Shown: positions 32,279-41,476 of the stretch, one piece after another
Position numbering within the stretch: position 1 is the first letter of the stretch
Layout: each line of letters starts with the position of its first letter
NCBI GenBank assembly: GCA_018266075.1
Contig: JAFEBB010000027.1
Span: forward strand, 1 to 64,000
DNA length: 64,000 nt
Direction of reading: 5' to 3'
Source: Deltaproteobacteria bacterium
Lineage (GTDB): Bacteria > Myxococcota > Myxococcia > Myxococcales > SZAS-1
The notes under the pieces: model-generated
Told to the model about the DNA's origin: nothing
Seen by the model: the letters and a program-made list of their open reading frames with translations, nothing else
Database searches by the model: none
Translations under genes and position numbers: made by a program

Positions 32279-33172
32279 ATGGACGCGCTCCGCACACCCG
32301 ACGCCCGCTTCGTCGGGCTCCCTGATTTTCCGTTCGAGCCGCACTACGTCGAGATCGACGGGCTGCGCGTGCACTTCCTCGACGAAGGTCCACGCGACGC
32401 CGCGCCGGCGCTGCTCATGCACGGCGAGCCGTCGTGGTGCTTTCTCTATCGAAGGATGATCCCGCCGCTGGTGGCCGCGGGGCATCGGGTGATCGCGCCA
32501 GATCTGGTCGGGTTTGGCCGCAGCGACAAGCCGACGAAGCGCAGCGACTACACGTACGCGCGGCACGTGGGCTGGATGGCAGCGCTGCTCGCGAAGCTGG
32601 AGCTCTCGCGCATCACGCTCGTGTGCCAGGACTGGGGCGGGCTGATTGGGTTGCGGCTCGTGGCCGAGCACGGCGATCGCTTCGCGCGCGTGGTCACCGC
32701 GAACACCGGATTGCCGACAGGCGATCAGCGCGTGCCGCCGGCGTTCAAGCTGTGGCGATTCGCGTCGCAGGCGCTGCCGATCTTTCCGACCTCGCTCATC
32801 ATCCGCTCGGGCTGCGTGCGCGTACTGACGCCGGCCGAGCGCGCCGCGTACGATGCGCCGTTTCCGGAAGAACGCTACAAAGCCGGCGCGCGACAGTTCC
32901 CGCTGCTCGTGCCCGCGCGCCCCGACGATCCCGCGAGCGACGACAACCGCCGCGCGTGGAAGGCGCTCGAAGCTTGGAACAAGCCGTTCCTGACTGCGTT
33001 CAGCACGCGCGATCCCATCACGCGCGGCGCCGAGCGGCCGTTCCAGAAGAGAATCCCCGGCGCGCAGGACCAGGCGCACGTGTCGATCCACAAGGCAGGG
33101 CACTTTCTGCAAGAAGACGCGCCCGATGAGCTCGCGGGCGTGGTGAACGCGTTCATCGCCCGGACGCCCTGA
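32279..33172 (+). CDS. haloalkane dehalogenase-like alpha/beta hydrolase
   Basis: 297 residues. Oxyanion/halide region: LLMHGEPSWCFLYR (~45-58). The nucleophile is Asp in VCQDWGGLIG (~120), followed by the Trp that helps hold the leaving halide. The catalytic His is in KAGHFLQEDAPDEL near residue 280. VIAPDLVGFGRSDKPT is the usual region after strand 4. Use of Asp in the nucleophile elbow separates this family from esterases and fits the HLD-I subgroup. Expected reaction: hydrolysis of a C-halogen bond to an alcohol; natural substrate unknown. No Shine-Dalgarno precedes ATG 32279. Ten bp after the anti-sigma gene, so it may be in the same transcript. Confidence 0.85.
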   Translation: MDALRTPDARFVGLPDFPFEPHYVEIDGLRVHFLDEGPRDAAPALLMHGEPSWCFLYRRMIPPLVAAGHRVIAPDLVGFGRSDKPTKRSDYTYARHVGWMAALLAKLELSRITLVCQDWGGLIGLRLVAEHGDRFARVVTANTGLPTGDQRVPPAFKLWRFASQALPIFPTSLIIRSGCVRVLTPAERAAYDAPFPEERYKAGARQFPLLVPARPDDPASDDNRRAWKALEAWNKPFLTAFSTRDPITRGAERPFQKRIPGAQDQAHVSIHKAGHFLQEDAPDELAGVVNAFIARTP

Positions 33173-33192
33173 CGCTGTATTTCGTCTCGCCT

Positions 33193-35280
<2,088 letters not shown>

Positions 35281-35295
35281 GAAAACGGGTCAGTC

Positions 35296-35733
35296 TTGAG
35301 CTACGACGTCACGGTCATGTTCGGCGCTCGAGGTTCCATCACCCTTGAGCGCGCGACGGTGTTGCTGTGCCGAATCACAGGCATTCCGTTCGCGCCGAGT
35401 GGCAAGCGCCCCGAGCTCGAAGCGAGCGGTTTTGGGGTGCGGTTCGACCTTCACGGTCGGTTCGGATTCGTGAAGAGCATCGAGTCGGAGCCGGTGGAAG
35501 ATCTCGATTGGCAGCTCGATCTCAATGCGAAGTCCTCGAGTGGAATCATTCATCCCTTGGGCTTCTGGTTGGCGGAGCGGCTCTCACTTGAGACTTCAGG
35601 TCGAACGGTCGTGGGGCTCAACGCCGTTGAACTCCACGCAGCGACCTTTGAAAGAGGCCAACCCAGAGTCCAAAAAGCGGAGGCGCTTCACCGCGTGTCG
35701 CCCGTCGGTTGGCACTTGGGCTCTGGAAAATGA
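35296..35733 (+). CDS. hypothetical protein, lower GC than neighbours
   Basis: 145 residues from TTG 35296, 15 bp after the kinase gene. An alpha/beta pattern (SYDVTVMFGARGSITLERATVLL, VRFDLHGRFGFVKSIE) gives a folded look, but I recognise no family. Its codons are noticeably AT-richer than the kinase gene, so it may have been acquired. The final ~20 residues (VQKAEALHRVSPVGW) look less protein-like. It may be an immunity or small regulatory protein; there is no evidence either way. Confidence 0.5.
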   Translation: MSYDVTVMFGARGSITLERATVLLCRITGIPFAPSGKRPELEASGFGVRFDLHGRFGFVKSIESEPVEDLDWQLDLNAKSSSGIIHPLGFWLAERLSLETSGRTVVGLNAVELHAATFERGQPRVQKAEALHRVSPVGWHLGSGK

Positions 35734-35783
35734 GCCGAGCCCAGCCGCTCGCGCAGCCAGGCCCGGCCTCGAGTCTCATTCGA

Positions 35784-36527
35784 CTACTGCCCGAACTCGT
35801 CGTTGCCGTCCTTGGGCTTCGGCGGCACCACGGCACCGCTCGGCGCCGTGCCCGTCTGGCCCGCCGAGGTCGCGTCGATGCGCGTGGCCTCGAGCTTGCC
35901 CGGGCCCTGCTCGTACGACACGCGGACGTCAGCGCCCGGCGGCAGCGCGCTCAGCGAGATGGGCTTGCCGTCGAGCGTCACCGGCACCGCCGCGCCCACG
36001 TGCAGCTCGAGTGGCAGCTGCTCAGGCCGAGCAACGGAGACGTCGTCGCCCTTCACGTAGGTGAGCGTGCCCACGGCCTGCGTCGCGCCCGCAGCCCCCG
36101 CGGCAGCCGGTGCGCCCGGAGCCGCCGCGCCTTCAGGCATCGTGGGAACCGCAGCGCCCTCGTTCTTCTGCGCGGTCAGAGCCTCGTTCTGGGCCTGGCC
36201 AGCCTCTTCGTTGGCGCGCGCCCGGAGCTGCTCGGCCTCCTGCTGCGCGGCCTGCGCCTGCTGGTTGGCGGCCGCCGCCTTCGACTGCGCGTCGGCGAGC
36301 TCCTTCTCCTTCTGCGTCACCAGTTGCTGGCTCTTGCGGGCCTGGTCCTGCATCTGCGACGCCTGCTTCTGCGCGTCGATGGCCTTCTGCAGCGAGGCCT
36401 CGGACTGCGACTGGGCGTTCATCGCCTGCTCGCCTTGCGGCGTCATGGGCTTGGGCGGAGCCGTGGCACAGCCGGTAGCCAGCGCCACCGAGCCCAACAC
36501 CCCGATCGACCAAATTGCCGTGCGCAT
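35784..36527 (-). CDS. lipoprotein with long coiled coil and C-terminal beta domain
   Basis: 247 residues from ATG 36527, with AAGGAGG 7 bp upstream. The signal peptide ends SVALATGC (Cys20). Residues ~38-125 are Gln/Ala/Glu-rich heptads (AQSQSEASLQKAIDAQKQAS and onward), a long coiled coil. An Ala/Gly/Pro hinge leads to a small beta domain (~152-225; VGTLTYVKGDDVSV, VPVTLDGKPISLSALPPGADVRVSY). The layout suggests a periplasmic spacer or adaptor tethered to the outer membrane. No known family. Confidence 0.75.
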   Translation of the reverse strand: MRTAIWSIGVLGSVALATGCATAPPKPMTPQGEQAMNAQSQSEASLQKAIDAQKQASQMQDQARKSQQLVTQKEKELADAQSKAAAANQQAQAAQQEAEQLRARANEEAGQAQNEALTAQKNEGAAVPTMPEGAAAPGAPAAAGAAGATQAVGTLTYVKGDDVSVARPEQLPLELHVGAAVPVTLDGKPISLSALPPGADVRVSYEQGPGKLEATRIDATSAGQTGTAPSGAVVPPKPKDGNDEFGQ

Positions 36528-36667
36528 GCGCGGCCTCCTTGCCGGCCCGTACGGGCTCGGCATGAAGTTGGCGACGGGCTGCCTGGAACGGAACCCAGGC
36601 GCCAGCGGACGGCCGTTTGGGTGAGCGCCCGATCGCGGCCTCGGCCGCTTGCTCGGAGCGCGTGCGA

Positions 36668-37828
36668 CTACGCGTGCTCGAACGCCTGCGCGAGATCGTC
36701 GATGAGATCGCGCGAGTCTTCGATGCCGACGGAGAGGCGGATGAAGCCGTCGTCGATGCCGAGCTTCTGGCGCGTGGCCGCGGGCACCGAGGCGTGGGTC
36801 ATGATCGCCGGGTGCTCGATGAGCGATTCCACGCCGCCCAGGCTCTCCGCGCACGCGAAGACCTTCACGCTCTCGAGGAACTTCTTCGCCGCGGGCAGCC
36901 CGCCCTTGATCACGAACGTGCACATGCCGCCGAAGCCGCTCATCTGCTTCTTGGCCAGCGCGTGCTGCGGGTGCTCGGGCAAGCCAGGCCAGGTGACCTT
37001 CTCGACCTTCTTGTGGCTCTTGAGGAACTCGACCACCTTCGCCGCGTTCTGCGCGTGCCGCTCCATGCGCACGCCGAGCGTCTTCAGGCCGCGAAGCACG
37101 AGGAAGCTGTCCATCGGCCCGGGCACGCCGCCCACCGCGTTCTGCAGGAAGGCGAGGCGCTGCGCGAGCTCGCCGTCGCGCGTGCCGATGAAGCCGCCGA
37201 CGACGTCGGAGTGGCCGTTCAGGTACTTGGTGGTGGAGTGCACGACCACCTTCATCCCCAGGTCCAGCGGGCGCTGGAAGTAGGGCGTCATGAAGGTGTT
37301 GTCCGCGATGGAGATGATGCCGCGCTTGTTCGCGATCTCCGCCACGCGCGCGAGGTCCACCAACTTGAGCATCGGGTTCGTCGGCGTCTCGGTCCAGATG
37401 GCCTTGGTGTTCGGCTTGATCGCCGCCTCGAGGTTCTTCACGTCGCTGAGGTCGACGAAGTCGAAGCTCAGGCCCATGCGCTTGAAGACCTTGTCGAAGA
37501 TGCGGAACGTGCCGCCGTACAGGTCGTCGCTGGCGATGATGTGATCGCCGGCGTCGAAGAGGTGCATCAAGCAATCGGTCGCCGCGAGGCCCGAGGCGTA
37601 GCAGAGGCCGTGGCTCGCGCCCTCGAGCGCGGCCAGGCAGTCCTCGAGCGCCTTGCGGGTGGGGTTCTTGGTGCGGCTGTACTCGTAGCCCTTGTGCACG
37701 CCCGGGCCGGCCTGGACGTACGTCGACGTGAAGTACACCGGCGTCATGATCGCGCCGGTGGTGGGATCCGGCACCTGGCCGGCGTGGATGGCGAGGGTGT
37801 CGAAGCGGTGCTTGGTGTCGGTCGACAT
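36668..37828 (-). CDS. cystathionine gamma-synthase/lyase-type PLP enzyme
   Basis: 386 residues from ATG 37828. The PLP-binding Lys is in VVHSTTKYLNGHSDVVGG (~195-212). The substrate region has TPVYFTSTYVQ, and Tyr/Arg residues in EYSRTKNPTRKALE (~50) are typical of the trans-sulfuration family. The length and absence of extensions fit cystathionine gamma-synthase, gamma-lyase or O-succinylhomoserine sulfhydrylase; sequence alone cannot separate them by eye. Predicted role: gamma-elimination or replacement in methionine/cysteine metabolism, cytoplasmic. It is divergent from the second Ser/Thr kinase gene (~128-bp gap). Confidence 0.9.
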   Translation of the reverse strand: MSTDTKHRFDTLAIHAGQVPDPTTGAIMTPVYFTSTYVQAGPGVHKGYEYSRTKNPTRKALEDCLAALEGASHGLCYASGLAATDCLMHLFDAGDHIIASDDLYGGTFRIFDKVFKRMGLSFDFVDLSDVKNLEAAIKPNTKAIWTETPTNPMLKLVDLARVAEIANKRGIISIADNTFMTPYFQRPLDLGMKVVVHSTTKYLNGHSDVVGGFIGTRDGELAQRLAFLQNAVGGVPGPMDSFLVLRGLKTLGVRMERHAQNAAKVVEFLKSHKKVEKVTWPGLPEHPQHALAKKQMSGFGGMCTFVIKGGLPAAKKFLESVKVFACAESLGGVESLIEHPAIMTHASVPAATRQKLGIDDGFIRLSVGIEDSRDLIDDLAQAFEHA

Positions 37829-37941
37829 GGTGCGCTCGGGGCGGGAAGGGCGCGAACGATACCCGCGGCTCAGCGTCGAAACCAGCACTCGCCTGCCTGC
37901 ATGGCTTTTGTCGGCAATTTCTGACTATGGAGGCCCCCGCT

Positions 37942-37957
37942 TACACTTGGGACACGA
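37942..37957 (+). promoter_or_regulatory. -10-like element just before a kinase start
   Basis: TACACT (37942-37947) lies 9 bp before ATG 37957, with CTGACT (37921-37926) as a weak -35 at 15 bp. There is no Shine-Dalgarno. This resembles the arrangement before the pseudokinase gene and favours the inner ATG over 37927. Confidence 0.25.
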
Positions 37958-39435
37958 TGGCCTCGGCCCTGCCAGCACCGTTTGGCCGGTACACGCTGCA
38001 GAAGCGCATCGCCACCGGCGGCATGGCGGAGATCTATCTCGCCAAGCAGCAGGGGCCGGGGCGCTTCGAGCGGAGCCTCGTCATCAAGCGCATCCTGCCG
38101 CACCTGGTGGAGGACCCGAAGTTCACCGCCATGTTCCTCGACGAGGCCGCGCTCGCCGCGCACCTCTCGCATCCGCACATCGCGCAGGTGCACGACTTCG
38201 GCCTCGAGGACGGCAGCTACTACATCGCCATGGAGCTGGTGCGCGGGCCGGATCTCAAGCGCATCATCAATGCCTGTCGCGAGCTGGGTCGGAGGATTCC
38301 GGTTCCCGTGGCCGTGCGCGTGATGGCGCACGTGCTCGGCGCGCTCCACTACGCGCACCAGGCCACCAACGACAAAGGCGAGCCGCTGCACGTGGTGCAC
38401 CGCGACGTGAGCCCGCAGAACGTGCTCATCAGCCAGGACGGCGTGGTGAAGCTGGTGGACTTCGGCATCGCCAAGGCCGCGGACACCTCGCATCAAACCG
38501 AAGCCGGCGTGGTGAAGGGCAAGTTCGCCTACCTCGCGCCGGAGCAGCTCGGTCAGGATCCGCTCGACGGCCGCTGCGATCTGTTTGCAGCGGGATTGGT
38601 GCTGCACGAGCTGCTCACGCTGGAGCGTGTGTACGCGGGCGAAGGGCCGACCGTGCTGCGCGCGGTGATGGCGGCCAACGTTCCGCCGGTGCGCCAGATG
38701 CGCGCGGACGTGCCGCCCGAGCTGGAAGAGGCGCTGGGCTGGTCGCTGCAGAAGGACCGCGATCGCCGGCCGAAGGATTGCCGCGCCATGCAGCACGAGC
38801 TGGAGCAGCTGCTCGTGAACTGGGGCAAGAGCATCCCCGACGACGAGATCGCCCAGTTCATCCGCACGCTCGAGGTGGACTGGGGAAAGCCGCTCTCCGC
38901 GCTCGGCACGGGGAGCTTGAGCGGGCCGAAGAGTGTGTCGAGCGTGTCCATCGACATCGACGTCACGCCGTCGCGGCCGCCGCCCGCGCGCATCCGCACC
39001 GAGCAGGTGCCCGAGCTTCAAGAGCCCGAGCCGCTGCCACTCACCGCGAAGCGAGCCGAGAGCGGCAAGCACCGCCCCATCGCCGACGAGGACGAGTCGA
39101 CCGTGGCGCCCCAGCCGCTCACCAAGCGGTCCGGCGAGATGCCGCGGCTCGCGCGTCCGATCTCCGAGCCGACGATCCAAGCCGCGCCCACGCCGCTCAC
39201 GAAGAAGTCGTCGCCCGGGTTCAACGCGCGCCCGCCGACGCCCGCGTCGCTGCGGCCGATTGAAGGTCCCGTGGGCCGCTCGACGCTCATGGCCAACGAG
39301 GCCGCGCCGAGCTCGAACCGCGGGCTGATGATTGGGCTCGTGGCCGCGCTCGTGCTGGCCGCGGCTGGATTCTTCGGCGTGAAGTTCTTCTTCGGCGCCG
39401 AGCCGCAGAAGGCGCCGGTGCACGTCGGGCCGTAG
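37957..39435 (+). CDS. Ser/Thr protein kinase, C-terminally anchored
   Basis: 492 residues from ATG 37957; ATG 37927 adds ten residues. All kinase motifs are intact: IATGGMAEIYLAKQ, SLVIKRIL (Lys), VVHRDVSPQNVLI, LVDFGIAKA and GKFAYLAPEQ. The HRDVSPQN loop, rather than HRDLKPxN, is frequent in myxobacterial kinases. A ~160-residue Pro/Ser-rich juxtamembrane part follows. One membrane segment near the C-terminus (GLMIGLVAALVLAAAGFF) ends in a ~15-residue tail, so this kinase has no outer sensor. It could be stimulated through other membrane partners. Confidence 0.92.
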   Translation: MASALPAPFGRYTLQKRIATGGMAEIYLAKQQGPGRFERSLVIKRILPHLVEDPKFTAMFLDEAALAAHLSHPHIAQVHDFGLEDGSYYIAMELVRGPDLKRIINACRELGRRIPVPVAVRVMAHVLGALHYAHQATNDKGEPLHVVHRDVSPQNVLISQDGVVKLVDFGIAKAADTSHQTEAGVVKGKFAYLAPEQLGQDPLDGRCDLFAAGLVLHELLTLERVYAGEGPTVLRAVMAANVPPVRQMRADVPPELEEALGWSLQKDRDRRPKDCRAMQHELEQLLVNWGKSIPDDEIAQFIRTLEVDWGKPLSALGTGSLSGPKSVSSVSIDIDVTPSRPPPARIRTEQVPELQEPEPLPLTAKRAESGKHRPIADEDESTVAPQPLTKRSGEMPRLARPISEPTIQAAPTPLTKKSSPGFNARPPTPASLRPIEGPVGRSTLMANEAAPSSNRGLMIGLVAALVLAAAGFFGVKFFFGAEPQKAPVHVGP

Positions 39436-39498
39436 TCACTCCATCCATCCAGCGCAGAACGACGCGCCCGCCCCGGGGCCTGGCTGCTCCCTCGGCGC

Positions 39499-41346
39499 GT
39501 GCGCACCTTGCATCTGATGGGCTGGCGGGCGTGGGCGAGGGGGAGGGCGGCGAAGGTCGCGCTGGCGGCGCTGTGCGCGCTCGCGGTCGTCGAGCTCGCG
39601 TGGCTGATCGTCGCCAATGTCGCGCTTGGCTTTCAGCTCCCCGCGCGGCTCGTGGGCCAGAGCGCGAACACGAAGCTCGGCTACGCGCGCGCGTGGAGCC
39701 TCTATCCCGGTGATTTGCGCGTGCGCGGCTTGTGGCTGCACGTCGAGTCCTCGGACCACCGCATCGACGTGGACGTCGAGCACGCCCACGCCGGCGTCGA
39801 TCTCCTGGCGCTGCCCAAGCGACGCTTTCGCACGCGCTGGCTCGAGGGAAACGGCGTCGTCGTTCGCGTTCACGAGGAGAAGCACGCGCTCCATGCGGTG
39901 GAGGCCGGCGCGTCGCCCGGGCACTGGTCGGCCCAGCTCGACGAGGTGGAGCTGCGCCAGGTCCGCGAGCTGCGGCTCGGTTGGGCGCACGTACACGGGA
40001 TGGGTCGAATCCGCGGGCGGGCTTTTCTTTCCGCGAATCGCATCGACGTGGGACCGGTCGCGTTCGATCTGGGAACGGGCCAGGTCCAGGTGGCCAACCA
40101 GCTGCTCGCCGATTGGGTGGGCGTGCACGGACGCATCACGATTTCGCCGTTCGATCCGCGAAGCGTGAAGGGCGGGGCGATCTTCGAGCGGATCAGCGGC
40201 CGTGCGGATGTGCGCGCCAACGTGGCCGGCCTCGAGGCGCTCGATTCCGCGATGCCGTGGCTGAACGCGCGCGGCCTGGGCGATGTGCAGGCCAGCGTGG
40301 TCGTGTCCCACGGCGTGCTCGCGCACGGCACCACGGCTCAGCTCCGCTTGCACGACGCGCGCATGACGCTCGGGCCCGCAACCTTCGCGGGCGCGCTCGA
40401 GGGCCAGCTCTCGGTGAAGGATACGCGTGAGACGCTGGCCGAGGTGCAGCTCGAGCGGCTCGCGATTTCAATTCGCGATCAGCCCTCGGTTCGCGTGCAC
40501 GACGGCGCGATCGATCTCACCGCGCACTTTCCCGCGCCCACGCTTCGAGGTCCCCTGCCGCCCGCGCGCGCCAGCCTGCGCGTGCGCGACGTGCGGCTGG
40601 AGCTCGCCGCGCTCTCCGCGCTCCTGCCGCCGCAGCTCGAGATCCGCCTCGGCGAGGCCACGCTCGATGGCTCCTTCGAGCTCGGCCGCCGAACGGAAGG
40701 CCAGCTCCACCTCATGACCAACGAGCTCGTGCCGGCGCTCGCAGGCCACGCGATGCGCGCCGACCTGGAAGCCGACGTGAACGTGCAAGCCGTCTCGCTC
40801 GAGCCGCTCGCGCTCGATCTCGGCGGAACCAGCCTGGAGCTGCACACGGGCAGCGCGGCCGGACTCGACGGGCTCCTCGGCTGGTGGATGCAGGGCAAGC
40901 TCGATCGCGCCACGCTCGAGCTCGAGCCGCACGTGCGTGGCTCCATGAGCGCCTCGCTCGTGGAGCGCGATGGGCTGCCCTGGCTCTCGGTGCTCCGCTT
41001 GGCGGGCAAGGTTCCGAGCGGGTGGGCGCACGCCCTCAACCAACCCGGGCTGCTCATCGAGCTCGACGCGCAGTCGGGCGATCGCCAGCTCACGCTCTCG
41101 TCGCTCCGCGCGCGCGGGCCGCAGCTCTCGCTCGAGGGCGGATTGCGCGTGGCCGAGAGCGTCGACGGCGCCTTCAAGCTCTCGAACGACGCGCCCGTGG
41201 GCATCGCGATTCGTCAGGGAGCGCTCGAGTTCGTCGATCGGCCCGACCGCGCGTGGCTCAAGAGCCAGCTCGACGTCCTCGCCACGAGCCAACTTCGCAC
41301 CCCGCCTGTGCACCGGGCGACAGGGCGCCGCAGCGCTCGTCGGTAA
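39499..41346 (+). CDS. AsmA/DUF748-like large envelope protein
   Basis: 615 residues from GTG 39499 (ATG 39517 is an alternative). One N-terminal membrane segment (VALAALCALAVVELAWLIVANVAL) is followed by a long, beta-strand-rich region with regular LxVxGLxLxV-type strands: LRVRGLWLHVES, RVRDVRLELAALSALLPPQ and LSLEGGLRVAES. This pattern is that of AsmA-like/bridge-type proteins, which span the periplasm and carry lipid to the outer membrane. No family-defining motif was seen, so AsmA-like is a structural guess. Transcribed toward parC with 130 bp between. Confidence 0.62.
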   Translation: MRTLHLMGWRAWARGRAAKVALAALCALAVVELAWLIVANVALGFQLPARLVGQSANTKLGYARAWSLYPGDLRVRGLWLHVESSDHRIDVDVEHAHAGVDLLALPKRRFRTRWLEGNGVVVRVHEEKHALHAVEAGASPGHWSAQLDEVELRQVRELRLGWAHVHGMGRIRGRAFLSANRIDVGPVAFDLGTGQVQVANQLLADWVGVHGRITISPFDPRSVKGGAIFERISGRADVRANVAGLEALDSAMPWLNARGLGDVQASVVVSHGVLAHGTTAQLRLHDARMTLGPATFAGALEGQLSVKDTRETLAEVQLERLAISIRDQPSVRVHDGAIDLTAHFPAPTLRGPLPPARASLRVRDVRLELAALSALLPPQLEIRLGEATLDGSFELGRRTEGQLHLMTNELVPALAGHAMRADLEADVNVQAVSLEPLALDLGGTSLELHTGSAAGLDGLLGWWMQGKLDRATLELEPHVRGSMSASLVERDGLPWLSVLRLAGKVPSGWAHALNQPGLLIELDAQSGDRQLTLSSLRARGPQLSLEGGLRVAESVDGAFKLSNDAPVGIAIRQGALEFVDRPDRAWLKSQLDVLATSQLRTPPVHRATGRRSARR

Positions 41347-41381
41347 CCCAGCCGGGGCGTCGATCGCCCAACACGCGGATC

Positions 41382-41409
41382 TTGCAGGGTCTGCGGCTCC
41401 GAGTATCTT
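41382..41409 (+). promoter_or_regulatory. candidate sigma-70 promoter for parC-parE
   Basis: TTGCAG (41382-41387), a 16-bp spacer and TATCTT (41404-41409), about 67 bp before ATG 41477. A T-tract (41419-41425) lies in the leader. Confidence 0.35.
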
Positions 41410-41476
41410 TCGCGGTCGATTTTTTTACAGGCATGTAGCACGGCCCTAATGTGCCGCGCAGGAGCCTGGAGAAGGC

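Noticed and set aside
39531-40430. Alternative plus-strand frames inside the AsmA-like gene
   Set aside because: Arg/Ala-rich with no domain pattern, while the main frame shows a membrane segment and regular beta strands.
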